Source: JAMXLO01 sp963812505 (lineage in GTDB: Bacteria > Pseudomonadota > Alphaproteobacteria > Acetobacterales > Acetobacteraceae). From it: a stretch of 64,000 nucleotides of DNA. Numbering within the stretch: the stretch's first letter is position 1; the number at the start of each line of letters is the position of its first letter. The translations under genes and the position numbers were made by a program. The notes beneath the pieces were generated by a model. It saw only the letters and a program-made list of their open reading frames with translations. It searched no databases and was not told the origin of the DNA. The stretch covers positions 62,001 to 126,000 of the forward strand of contig CAWEVM010000018.1 of assembly GCA_963812505.1 (NCBI GenBank), given 5' to 3'. Below, in pieces: positions 26,606 through 35,167 of this stretch.

Positions 26606-26905
26606 ACCCGCGAGTAATTGTCACCGGCGGTACGACGGGATCCGGTCTCGCGGCCGCAAGTTCATCGAGGAGGGCGCCACGGTTGTCGTGACCGGGCGCA
26701 GCTCGCGGTCCGTCAGCGACGCTCAAAAGGCGCTGAACGCAAATGGCATCGCGATCCCGCCGATGTCACGAAGTCCGCTGAATCAAATTCCCGGTTCAAG
26801 CAGGTGCGCGTGGCGTACGGACGAACTGACGTCCGATACGTGAGAACGGGCTCCGTCGCGAAGACTACCGAGGAAGTCTTCGATGAAATTGTCGATGCCA
26901 ACTGA
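26606..26905 (+). pseudogene. Short-chain dehydrogenase (SDR) N-terminal pseudogene
   Basis: Across three frames one can read VIVTGGTTGSGLA, then KFIEEGATVVVTGRSSRSVS, DAQKALNANGIAIP, ADVTKSAE and AYGRTDVRYVRTGSVAKTTEEVFDEIVDAN. This is the first about 100 residues of a classical SDR: the Rossmann TGxxxGxG, the second strand, and the NAG position now read RTG. Two single-base deletions (near 26665 and 26757) and a stop after DAN break it. The catalytic YxxxK part is gone. It is a true remnant, not an error-broken gene. Confidence 0.7.
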
Positions 26906-26986
26906 CTCGGGCTTATCAGCCCGCCCCTTGACGGTAGATATATTAACTACAATGTTAGTCACTCCCTTTGCGGAGCGGCCCAGCCC

Positions 26987-27559
26987 ATGTCCATCACCGA
27001 ATCCCTTCCCAACCTCCCCCCGTCCGTCGCCCGTCACACGCTGTACGTGCTGACCGAGGCGCTGCCTCCGCCGATCACCGACATGCCGGAGGAGCGTGCC
27101 GCACGCGATGAGACCGCCATCGCCGCCGTCGCCGAGTTGCACCCTGGGAACGCCATCGAGGCTCGTCTCGCCGCCCGGGTCGTTGCCGCCGACGCCCACG
27201 CAATGGATTGCCTGCGCCTCGCCGGGCAGCCGGGCCGGCAGCCGGAGGATGGCCGTCGCTGCCGATCCCAGGCCGTAACCATGATGCGTGCCGCGCAGAG
27301 CGCTCTCCTCGCGCTCCGGAGCATGCAGGCTGCGCGCGGAAAATCCGATGCCGCGCGTGCCTCGGAGCCGCCACCGCCATCCATCGACATTGCAGCCGAG
27401 GCGGATCAGTACGCGCTCCGCCATCGCAAACGCGCATCACTCATTCGCAGCCTGGGCCGCCTTCCGGACAGGCTGAATTGCGGCCCGTTGTCTCCGGAGC
27501 TGGTGAAGGCGATCGTTACCGGCACCAGCCCAATTTTGCAGGCGCTCGCCGCCGCCTGA
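26987..27559 (+). CDS. Hypothetical protein, Ala-rich and helical
   Basis: A 190-residue soluble protein that I cannot assign. It is strongly helical: HTLYVLTEALPPPI, then HPGNAIEARLAARVVAADAHAMDCLRLAG, QAVTMMRAAQSALLALRSMQAA, and a basic C-terminal half ending LSPELVKAIVTGTSPIL. There is no signal peptide, no membrane helix and no Cys pair. Codon use looks like real coding sequence, and the opposite frames look like shadows. I have an impression of similar proteins in Acetobacteraceae with the EARLAAxVVAADAHA block, but cannot verify it. It sits between an SDR pseudogene and the second dioxygenase. Confidence 0.65.
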   Translation: MSITESLPNLPPSVARHTLYVLTEALPPPITDMPEERAARDETAIAAVAELHPGNAIEARLAARVVAADAHAMDCLRLAGQPGRQPEDGRRCRSQAVTMMRAAQSALLALRSMQAARGKSDAARASEPPPPSIDIAAEADQYALRHRKRASLIRSLGRLPDRLNCGPLSPELVKAIVTGTSPILQALAAA

Positions 27560-27672
27560 ACAGCGCCGTCTCATCCACAGAGAACTGAGACGCCCATGCG
27601 ACACGGCGCCGCGCAATTGCACCCATCGTCGCCTCCGGCTCATACTCGCGACAAAACCACGGAGGATTGGCC

Positions 27673-28515
27673 ATGACAGACGCACCGCAAATTCGTCCCC
27701 TCGGTGAGACGCTGGGAGCCGAAGCCGTTGGCATCGACCTCTCCAAACCGCTCGATGCGGCGACCTCCGAATGGGTCGTGCGCGCTTTCGCGGAAAATCC
27801 GGTGCTGGTGTTCCGCGACCAGGACCTCGGCGCGCCCGAGCTCGCCGCGTTCGGCCGTCGTTTCGGCACACCGCGCAAGCATTCGCTCATCAAGTACCGC
27901 CACGCGGATTGCCCGGAGGTCTCCTGGCTCACCAACGTCGAAGAGGACGGCAAGGTCGACTGGTACGGCGTCAAGCGCGCCACCGACTGGCACACCAACT
28001 CCACGTACGAGGACCATCTGCCACTGCTCGCCATCCTGCACGCGAAGGAGGTTCCGTCGGAAAAGGGCGGCACGATGTTCGCCGATATGCGCGCCGCCTA
28101 TGACACTTTGCCGGAGGCACGCAAGCAGCAGCTCGAAGGCCTGACGGCCCAGCACGGCCGCAGCATCGGCCCCGCCGGCGAGAAGCTGTACGGCGACGAA
28201 AAAGGCGTGACCGACAAGACGTATCGCGACGTGCGGTGGCCGGCGGTCACACGTCACCCGGTGACAGATCGGCCGATCCTGTTCGTCAATCCGATGCACA
28301 CCTATGGCTTCGTCGGCATGGCACAGGAAGAGGCCTGGCCGCTGATCGAGGAATTGGCCGAGCACGCGACCCAGGAGCAGTTCGTCTACTATCATCGCTG
28401 GCGGGTCGGCGATGTGCTGATGTGGGACGAGCGCGCGACGATGCACCGCGGTGCCGGCGATTACCGTCCAGAGGAACGCCGCATCATGCTGCGCACGATC
28501 GTCTATCCGAACTGA
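27673..28515 (+). CDS. TauD/TfdA-family dioxygenase with Asn in the iron-ligand motif
   Basis: A 280-residue member of the TauD fold: LGETLGAEAVGIDLSKPLD, VLVFRDQDLGAPELAAFGRRFG, TMFADMRAAYDTLP, and the distal H258 in RATMHRGAGDYRPEERR. The proximal motif, however, reads W-H107-T-N109-S in place of the usual HxD; the codon at 27997-27999 is AAC. E113 and D114 lie nearby and might substitute. Loss of the carboxylate ligand is what turns related enzymes into halogenases (Ala or Gly there), so activity may be altered or lost. The ATG is set by GGAGGA 6 bases upstream. It converges on the CoA transferase across a strong hairpin. Confidence 0.9.
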   Translation: MTDAPQIRPLGETLGAEAVGIDLSKPLDAATSEWVVRAFAENPVLVFRDQDLGAPELAAFGRRFGTPRKHSLIKYRHADCPEVSWLTNVEEDGKVDWYGVKRATDWHTNSTYEDHLPLLAILHAKEVPSEKGGTMFADMRAAYDTLPEARKQQLEGLTAQHGRSIGPAGEKLYGDEKGVTDKTYRDVRWPAVTRHPVTDRPILFVNPMHTYGFVGMAQEEAWPLIEELAEHATQEQFVYYHRWRVGDVLMWDERATMHRGAGDYRPEERRIMLRTIVYPN

Positions 28516-28530
28516 TCGGCCTTACGTCAT

Positions 28531-28555
28531 CGTGGCCGGGCTTGGCCCGGCCACG
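28531..28555. terminator. Bidirectional hairpin between converging genes
   Basis: CGTGGCCGGG and CCCGGCCACG form a perfect 10-base-pair stem with a 5-base loop. It lies 16 bases after the dioxygenase stop and 9 bases before the end of the opposite CoA-transferase gene. There is no T tract, so it may equally be one of the GGCCGGG...CCCGGCC palindromes dispersed in alphaproteobacterial genomes that serve as transcription ends. Confidence 0.55.
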
Positions 28556-28563
28556 GCGCCTGA

Positions 28564-29979
28564 TCAGGACGTTTCGCGCGCGGGCCACTCTGGCTTGTGA
28601 TATCCCAGCGGCACGGATGGACGCGCCCAGTACGGCTGCGTCTCGGACAACTGCACTGTCGGCCGCAGATGCCGCAGTCGTCCGGATGGCGTCTCGGTCA
28701 CTGTCGCCCAGCGCTCCAGCTCCTCCGGCGCAAACTCCGCCGGCGCATCGCGAGCTGCCGCTTCCGGCACCTCGCCCAGATCGACGATCCACTTGCCGAT
28801 CTGCGCCAGCGAAATGCGCACCAGCCAGCTGCCGCCTTCGCGCGCACGCCGTTCCAGCGCGACCATCGCGCCGAACGCCATCAGATAGCCGGTGCAATAG
28901 TCAATTGCGGATACCGGATAGAACTGCGGCCCCGGCGTCTTGCCCGGCACCACCTCAGCCTGGCGCGACGTGATGCCGCTGACTGTCTGGACGACCGTGT
29001 CGAAGCCTCGGCGCGACGCCCATGGCCCGGCATGGCTGAACGCACAGAGCGACACGTAGACGAGCCCTGGCCGGATCGCCGCCAGCTCGTCAGGCGACAG
29101 TCCACGCGTGCCCAGCGTGCCCGGCCGGTAGCCCTGCGAGAACACATCCGCGTCGCGCACCAGCCCGCGCAGCACATCCACGTCCCGCTGCTCGCGCAGA
29201 TCGAGATGCGCCGACAGCTTGCCGTGGCCGGTGTCAAATTCCTGGTAGCCGAGATTGGGCAGATGCGGCGCGGTGATCTTCAGCACATCCGCCCCATGCT
29301 CGGCCAACGTCCGCGCACAGGTCGGGCCGGCGAGCACGCGTGTCAGGTCCAGCACGCGGATGCCCGAGAGCGGGCGGTTGCCAGCGGGCAGGGGTTCCGC
29401 GGGGCTGTCGCCGATCCGCACGATCTCCATCAACGGCAGGCCGGCAATGGCCGCGGCCTGCGGATGCTGCGCCCACTCGGCCTTCGTCCGCACCATGCCG
29501 CCAGCGCCCTTCGCGGCGATGATCGCCTCCTCGAGATCGGCGGCGTTCCAGTTGAGCACCGCCTTCGCCACAGCGTCGCGGTCTTCCGCAACCCCGAGCA
29601 CGCTCAGCGCGGCAGCGCGATGATTGGGGAAGTTGCAGTGCAGGTAGCTCCAGCGGCCGTCCTTGGTGGGATACACGCCCATGATCGAGTTGCGCCGGTG
29701 CGACACCTCGCCATCGCCCAGCTTCATGTAGTGGCCGCTGCGCAACGACGCTGTAGCCTGCCGCACATCGACCGCTACGGACTGACGGCGCCCGGTGCGC
29801 AGCTCCCACAGATCCGCGGCCGCGAGCCCGGTTGCGGCCAGCGTTGCCGCACCGGCCACCCCGATGCGGAACGGTGTCGGCAGAATGGGATCGGTGCCAC
29901 CAGTGAACGTCACGCTGTCAGCGCGTGCAGCGGACACACCGGCAACCGGCAGGATCGAGCGCAGGGCCTCTTTCGGCAT
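28564..29979 (-). CDS. CaiB/BaiF (family III) CoA transferase
   Basis: A 471-residue protein of the family III CoA-transferase fold. RVLDLTRVLAGPTCARTLAEHGADVLKI is the signature start of the catalytic unit, and YDTVVQ-like GFDTVVQTVSGI and AIDYCTGYLMAFGAMVAL follow. Unusually, this core lies in the second half (from about 205). The first 200 residues resemble the C-terminal swap region (GVAGAATLAATGLAAADLWELRTGRRQSVAVDVRQA), so the order looks circularly permuted or duplicated, as in some fused CaiB proteins. It moves CoA between organic acids. The start at MPKEALRS removes a low-complexity extension. It probably serves the same catabolic island as the dioxygenases. Confidence 0.88.
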   Translation of the reverse strand: MPKEALRSILPVAGVSAARADSVTFTGGTDPILPTPFRIGVAGAATLAATGLAAADLWELRTGRRQSVAVDVRQATASLRSGHYMKLGDGEVSHRRNSIMGVYPTKDGRWSYLHCNFPNHRAAALSVLGVAEDRDAVAKAVLNWNAADLEEAIIAAKGAGGMVRTKAEWAQHPQAAAIAGLPLMEIVRIGDSPAEPLPAGNRPLSGIRVLDLTRVLAGPTCARTLAEHGADVLKITAPHLPNLGYQEFDTGHGKLSAHLDLREQRDVDVLRGLVRDADVFSQGYRPGTLGTRGLSPDELAAIRPGLVYVSLCAFSHAGPWASRRGFDTVVQTVSGITSRQAEVVPGKTPGPQFYPVSAIDYCTGYLMAFGAMVALERRAREGGSWLVRISLAQIGKWIVDLGEVPEAAARDAPAEFAPEELERWATVTETPSGRLRHLRPTVQLSETQPYWARPSVPLGYHKPEWPARETS

Positions 29980-30080
29980 GGTCGTGGCCTCCCCAGTGAA
30001 TGGCAGCGAGGGGGAGAATGGCGCGCGTAGCGGATGTGTTGCAATCTCGCCGTCCTCAACCACTGACGGATGTGTGGATC

Positions 30081-30908
30081 ATGCGCGTGAGCACGATGAT
30101 ACGGTTCAGTCCCGGCACGGACCAGCATGACCGTTTGCTGGATCGGGTCGCTGACTATGCACGTCGGATCGAGGCCAGCGGCTTCCCCGGAATTTGGGTG
30201 GGCGATTCGCTCGGGCGCGGACGGCCGACACTGGATCCACTGGTTGAACTCGCGACACTGGCCGCTGTCACGAAGCAGGTCGAATTGGGCATCGGTGTGT
30301 TGCAGTTGCCGCTGCGTCACCCGATCGAACTGGCGCATCGCGTGCAGTCGGTGCAGGCCCTGTCGGGGAACCGCCTTGTGCTCGGTGTCGGTAGCGGCTC
30401 GACGAAGGCCGACTTCGATCTCCTCGGCTACGATTACGACGCGCGGTTCCGCATGCTGCGTTCCTCGCTCGGCATCATGCGTCGCGCGTGGCGCGGCGAG
30501 CCTGCCAACACCGGAGGGACGCTATCGACCTGGCCCGGCTGCGAAGGCGGCCCACCCATCCTGATCGGCGCCTGGCGCAGTCACCGCTGGATCACCCTGG
30601 CTGCCAAGGAATATCAAGGCTGGACGCCGTCGGGCCGTTATAGCAGTTGGGATGATCTCGAGGCTGGCATGCGCGTGTTTCGCGAAGCCGGCGGCACGAA
30701 CGCCGTGCTCGCGAACATCACGGTCGATTTCGGCAATCGGCCCGGATCAGCCGAACTCGCGCAGGTCGCCGAGCCGGCGCTGATCGGCACGCCGGACGAG
30801 GTGCGTCAGAAGCTGAACCGCATGAAGCAGATTGGCTTCGACGAGATACTTCTCGTCTCGCACCACGACGTGCTCGAGGATATCGAGCGGGCGCGGGACA
30901 TGCTCTGA
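30081..30908 (+). CDS. LLM-class flavin-dependent oxidoreductase
   Basis: A 275-residue luciferase-like monooxygenase: TIM-barrel elements ARRIEASGFPGIWVGDSLG, then TLDPLVELATLAAVTKQVELGIGVLQLPLRHPIELAHRVQSVQALSGNRLVLGVGSG, which is the flavin-binding heart of the family. Members use FMNH2 or F420 to oxygenate alkanesulfonates, aromatic or terpenoid compounds. It is divergent from the CoA transferase, 101 bases away, sharing a promoter region. The earlier start at 30000 is rejected because the added residues have shadow composition. Confidence 0.9.
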   Translation: MRVSTMIRFSPGTDQHDRLLDRVADYARRIEASGFPGIWVGDSLGRGRPTLDPLVELATLAAVTKQVELGIGVLQLPLRHPIELAHRVQSVQALSGNRLVLGVGSGSTKADFDLLGYDYDARFRMLRSSLGIMRRAWRGEPANTGGTLSTWPGCEGGPPILIGAWRSHRWITLAAKEYQGWTPSGRYSSWDDLEAGMRVFREAGGTNAVLANITVDFGNRPGSAELAQVAEPALIGTPDEVRQKLNRMKQIGFDEILLVSHHDVLEDIERARDML

Positions 30909-30924
30909 CCGCGCCCGTCTCGGA

Positions 30925-31374
30925 TCAGCGAGTGGTATTGGTATTCGGCGGATTCGGGTTTCCGGGCTGCGGGTTGTTGTTGCTGCCGTAGGTCTGGTTG
31001 GCCGGTTGGTCCTGGGCGTTGTTCTGATTGGGGGCCAAATTCATCGCGGTCAGTGTGGCCTGGTCCAGTTGACCGGTCGCATTCATGTTGTGCTGCTGTT
31101 GATAGGTGCGCACCGCGGCCTGAGTGGAGGGTCCCCAGACGCCATCCACGCGCCCATGATATAGGCCGCCCTGCTGCAGGTTCTGCTGCACGCTGCGGAT
31201 CATGTCGGGTGTCAGCTCAGGCGCGGTCGCCTGCGAGGCGGCGTAGCTCTGGCTGGCAGGAGTGGTACGGCTGGTCTGCCGGTTGTTATCGCCGATGCCG
31301 AGCCACGAGCAGGCGGGCAGAACGGCAACGCTGGAAAGCGCCATCAGCGCGGCGAGATTGCGGACCTTCATCAT
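30925..31374 (-). CDS. Peptidoglycan-binding domain lipoprotein
   Basis: A 149-residue protein. The signal peptide ends in a lipobox (VAVLPAC, lipidated Cys at 22). A PG_binding_1 three-helix domain at about 53-113 reads LTPDMIRSVQQNLQQGGLYHG, then RVDGVWGPSTQAAVRTYQQQHNM and TGQLDQATLTAM. The tail is low-complexity Asn/Pro/Gln. It would be anchored in the outer membrane and hold peptidoglycan. An AGGAG site 6 bases before the first ATG sets the start. It has no operon partner. Confidence 0.9.
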   Translation of the reverse strand: MMKVRNLAALMALSSVAVLPACSWLGIGDNNRQTSRTTPASQSYAASQATAPELTPDMIRSVQQNLQQGGLYHGRVDGVWGPSTQAAVRTYQQQHNMNATGQLDQATLTAMNLAPNQNNAQDQPANQTYGSNNNPQPGNPNPPNTNTTR

Positions 31375-31459
31375 GGCTGTCTCCTCGATGCAAGCTTTCC
31401 CATCGCTGAACTGATGCGATTGCTGCCGGTTGCGCCGGGGAACCGATTTGTGATGCCGG

Positions 31460-34400
31460 CTATTCAGCCGCGAGGGTCTCGCGCTTCGATCGTTGCTTCA
31501 TCGGCACAAGGTCGAGCCAGGCGGCGCGACGTTTGGCGGCCTGCGCCGCGAGCGTGCCGGCCGGCAACGCGGCGCGCGCACCTTCGGCGAGGCGTCGTCG
31601 CAGGTTCGTGTCACGCACCAGATGGGCGAGTGCCACGAACCAGGCGTTCTCATCGTCCGGCAGCAGCCAGCCGCCGGGGCCGTCGGCCAACGAGCCGCGA
31701 AATGCCTCGTGGTCCGACGCGAGCACCGGCAAGCCGATCGCCGCATAGTCCAGCGTCTTGATCGCGGACTTGCAGCGGTTGAACGCAGTATCGGTGAGCG
31801 GAGCGATGCCGATGTCCCAGTGCTGCTGCGTGATCCAGTTGACGAAGCCGGGATACGACCCACTCACTTGCGCCGGCATGCCGACACGGTTGATCCAGGA
31901 CGGCATGTCGTAGCGGCTGCTGATACCGAGGAGATCGATCGCCACGTACTCGGCGAAAATCGATTTCAGCCGTGCCAGCGCGCCCTCCACGATCGCAAAG
32001 TCCGCGTCATGGGTCGCGGTGCCCATGAACAGGATGCGTACCGGCCCCTGGCGTGGCGGCGTGGGCGGCGGCGCTGCCGCCCAGAGCCGTTCATCGAGCC
32101 CGTTCTCCACGACACGCACATCGTCGCGCAAATCCGCCAGCGTCGCGGCGAGCACCGGTGTCGATACCCACACGGCATCGGCACCGCGCACCAACCGCGA
32201 CACTGTCCGCGCTCGCGGCCGCAGCAGTTTTGCATCGGGATGTCCCCGGGGAATATGGCGCAGGTCATCATCCAGGTCGTACAACAGAGTGATCCCGTGC
32301 TCGTCGCAGTGTCTTATCAGACTCTCGGCGGCATCGAGATCTTCCACCGCGTAGCGTTGCGTGACGATGATGTCGGCGCGGTAGCTCAGCGCCTCGTCGG
32401 CATCGGCAAGCATGATTTCGAAGTCGCCGCCGATCGCGGGATGGTCGAGCGGTTGCAGAAGGCGTATATACGAACATGGTGTCAGCGCACCGCTGGGAAA
32501 GCGCTCCGGTATCACCACCACGCTGACGCGCTCGTCGCTGCGCAGATCCACGAGTTCACCTGCGGCGCGAACGGCGGGTGCCTTCACGTAATGGTCGCGG
32601 TAGTAGTCCGCCACGGCTTGACGCGGCCTGCCTGTCGGCGGCTTCCGCTTACTCGTGAGCGCGCTGCGCACCTTGGCAAACACCGCAAGCCATTCCTCGG
32701 GCGATGCCTCGGGATCGACCAGCCAGGTCAGCGGCCGCCCCTCCAGTCGCTCCGGAAACGCGCCGATCCGCGTGGCGACAATTGGCAGGCCGGCGTCGAT
32801 CGCCGTCGTGAGTGTATAGCTGTAGGTCTCCGGACATTGCCCGGGAAACCAGACGACATGTGGCTTCACCTTGGCGAGCAGGGCCCGCAGATCAGCCCCC
32901 TCGTACTCGCCGGTCACTGCGATGCGGTTTGCGAGCGGTCCCGGCAGCTCCGTTTCGGCATGGCCGATCACCTGGATGGACAGTTCGGCCGGATTGGCAG
33001 CCGAAGCGAGCGTCATCACGGCGGCCGCGCCCTTATGGTTGCTGAGCACACCGAGCACTGCGACGCGCAGGGCACGGCCTTTGCCTGGCGTCGATGGTGA
33101 CAGCGGCCACGGACCCGCGGTGACCGGTTCGTGCGGCACGACGACGGCGTGACGGGCGACACCGTGACGTGCAAGGCGTTTGTGAACGTCCTCGCTCGGA
33201 CAGATAACCCGCTTCGCCTCAAGGAATTGCCAGGCGTTGCTGCGCCGCCACGACACGATGTCGCCCGAACCGTGGCTTGGACGATCGGCGATGCACGCGT
33301 TGCAGGTCGCTATGTCCGGCTCGTGGCAGTAGGCGCCATGCGGCAACGGCAGCAGGTACACCTGCGGGCAGATTGCGAAGTAGTCGTGCACTGTCACGTC
33401 GAACGGCACGCCCAGCCGGTGAACCAGAGCGCGGACATCGACGTCCATGCTCATCAGATGATGGATGTGCACGCGCGTCACGCCGGCCGATTTCAGCACC
33501 ATGGCGAGGTCGGTCATGCGATCGGCGGGCAGGGCGAGCTCAGGATGGCCCGGCAGTTTCGGCACCGACAGCGCTGCACCCCGCGCGGTCGACTCGAGCA
33601 ACAGGCAATTGGCACGACCGGTGGTGCGTTCAACCAGGTCCATGATATGCCGGCGCACACCGCCGCCCATGTCGTGGGTCAGCATCAGAATGGTCGGCAG
33701 ATTGGACCGGCGGAACAGCTCCATGGTGATGGCGAGGCGATAAGGTCCGGCCGCATCGACTTTGACATGCTGCGCGATCAGCCGTGCATAGCTCGGATAG
33801 CGCTCGCAAAGCAGCTTCATGGCCCGCCGGGTCGTGGCGGACGCATTGGCGCCGAAGCTGACGGAACCTTCGTGGTAGACGAAGGTGTCGCAGGCGAGGA
33901 GATGCTGCCAGCCACGCGCACTCGCACGCAGGCAGAAGTCGTTCTCCTCGCCATAGCCCCGCCCGAACGTCTCGGCATCGAACAGGCCAAGTTCAGTCAG
34001 CGCCGCGCGGCGGATATACATGCAGAAACCGACCGTGGTGGGGAGCGCGACGCTGCGCCCGGCGTTCGCCGTTTGGCAGGCGGCGTCCAGTTCGGCCACA
34101 CCGAGACCGAACGCGGGCGGCCCACCTGTGATGCATGGATAACTGCAGATCGTCGCATTGTTGGAAAATGGCGAAACTGACGCCACCCGCGGCTTTGCAT
34201 AGGCGTGGCCGGCCAACCGTCGCAGCCAGCCATGCGGCACCTCGGTGTCGCTGTTGAGCAGCACCACGTCGTGGCTACCGGCCGCCTCGATGCCGCTGTT
34301 CACCGACGCGACGAAACCCCTGTTGCGGCGATTGCGCAGCAGTTCCACGCGTCCTTGTTTTGCCAGATCGTCGAGCCAAACTGACAGCCTGGGTTCCGGC

Positions 34401-34981
34401 GAGTGGTCGTCCACCACGATCACGCGTCCGGCCGGACGAGCGGGATCAGCCAGGACCGATTTGATGCAGCGCCTTGTCTGCGCCAGTCCACGGTAGACCG
34501 GTACGACGATATCCACGACCACATCGGGGGGGGCGGACGGTGACCTGGCGCGGCTCGGCAGAAAGTCCCTGATCGCAATTGGCTTCTCGGTCAGCCAGCC
34601 GTTTTCCACGCCGAAGCGCAGGTGATAGAGCAGCGGATTGGCTGCCGCCTCGGGATGCTGTTCCACGAAATACGCCGCATCGAAGCGCGGATGCGGGTTG
34701 CGCAACTCGGCAGCGCCCATCTGCAGATAGTGCAGCAGCGGATGCTGCCCCGAACCGGCCACGTCCGGATAGTGCGCAAGATACCAGGCGCTGTCGAAGA
34801 AGCGGTTGGGATCGCGGCCTTCGGCAGCGCCATAGTGGACGAAATGGTGCAGCCCGTCGGTAGTGGAAGCAGCGACGTCCGGGTAACGTGACAGATACCA
34901 GGGCTGATCGAAGATGCCGGACAGAGCATCGCCCAGATCGGCGAAGGGCGTCGCTTCCGGTTTGTTGCTGGCAGACGGCAT
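31460..34981 (-). CDS. Large multi-domain glycosyltransferase (repeats + GT2 + two GT4-like domains)
   Basis: A 1173-residue protein. Residues about 20-135 hold three copies of a 42-45 residue repeat with FDxxxYLxxYPDVAxSG...LxHYLxxGAAExRxP. About 155-400 is a GT-A domain: VDIVVPVYRGLAQTRRCIKSVL, then NRGFVASVNSGI, LLNSDTEVPHGWL and YGEENDFCLRA. About 425-800 is a first GT-B/GT4-like domain (MLTHDMGGGVRRHIMDL; LGVLSNHKGAAAV; PETYSYTLTTAIDAGLPIVAT). About 815-1150 is a second (ILFMGTATHDADF; SAIKTLDYAAIGLPVLAS). Each domain would transfer a sugar, so the protein may build a short glycan for an O-antigen, capsule or glycoprotein. No signal peptide or membrane helices are seen, so it works in the cytoplasm. 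A GT2 gene lies upstream on the same strand. Confidence 0.9.
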   Translation of the reverse strand: MPSASNKPEATPFADLGDALSGIFDQPWYLSRYPDVAASTTDGLHHFVHYGAAEGRDPNRFFDSAWYLAHYPDVAGSGQHPLLHYLQMGAAELRNPHPRFDAAYFVEQHPEAAANPLLYHLRFGVENGWLTEKPIAIRDFLPSRARSPSAPPDVVVDIVVPVYRGLAQTRRCIKSVLADPARPAGRVIVVDDHSPEPRLSVWLDDLAKQGRVELLRNRRNRGFVASVNSGIEAAGSHDVVLLNSDTEVPHGWLRRLAGHAYAKPRVASVSPFSNNATICSYPCITGGPPAFGLGVAELDAACQTANAGRSVALPTTVGFCMYIRRAALTELGLFDAETFGRGYGEENDFCLRASARGWQHLLACDTFVYHEGSVSFGANASATTRRAMKLLCERYPSYARLIAQHVKVDAAGPYRLAITMELFRRSNLPTILMLTHDMGGGVRRHIMDLVERTTGRANCLLLESTARGAALSVPKLPGHPELALPADRMTDLAMVLKSAGVTRVHIHHLMSMDVDVRALVHRLGVPFDVTVHDYFAICPQVYLLPLPHGAYCHEPDIATCNACIADRPSHGSGDIVSWRRSNAWQFLEAKRVICPSEDVHKRLARHGVARHAVVVPHEPVTAGPWPLSPSTPGKGRALRVAVLGVLSNHKGAAAVMTLASAANPAELSIQVIGHAETELPGPLANRIAVTGEYEGADLRALLAKVKPHVVWFPGQCPETYSYTLTTAIDAGLPIVATRIGAFPERLEGRPLTWLVDPEASPEEWLAVFAKVRSALTSKRKPPTGRPRQAVADYYRDHYVKAPAVRAAGELVDLRSDERVSVVVIPERFPSGALTPCSYIRLLQPLDHPAIGGDFEIMLADADEALSYRADIIVTQRYAVEDLDAAESLIRHCDEHGITLLYDLDDDLRHIPRGHPDAKLLRPRARTVSRLVRGADAVWVSTPVLAATLADLRDDVRVVENGLDERLWAAAPPPTPPRQGPVRILFMGTATHDADFAIVEGALARLKSIFAEYVAIDLLGISSRYDMPSWINRVGMPAQVSGSYPGFVNWITQQHWDIGIAPLTDTAFNRCKSAIKTLDYAAIGLPVLASDHEAFRGSLADGPGGWLLPDDENAWFVALAHLVRDTNLRRRLAEGARAALPAGTLAAQAAKRRAAWLDLVPMKQRSKRETLAAE

Positions 34982-35167
34982 ACCGTTCGCGCTTCCCGCA
35001 GAAAGCGAGCTGTGTCAAGGCAAAACGCTCGGAGTACGACGCGGTTCTGCCCATGACGTCAAAAGTTAAGGACCTTAGAGCAGATATAAGGAGATGCACG
35101 CAGAACACGCAGATGGCGACAGGCTGAACGATCTGTCGTGGCGGGGTTTGCGCTGCTGGTGGTATGA

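Noticed and set aside
25365..26726. A 453-codon minus-strand frame over the substrate-binding protein gene.
   Set aside because: High Arg/Ala/Gly/His content and no family resemblance; the other frame is a full family 5 binding protein with a signal peptide.
31493..33100. A 535-codon plus-strand frame antisense to the large glycosyltransferase.
   Set aside because: Shadow composition (Arg, Gln, His rich); the glycosyltransferase domains lie in the opposite strand without a break.
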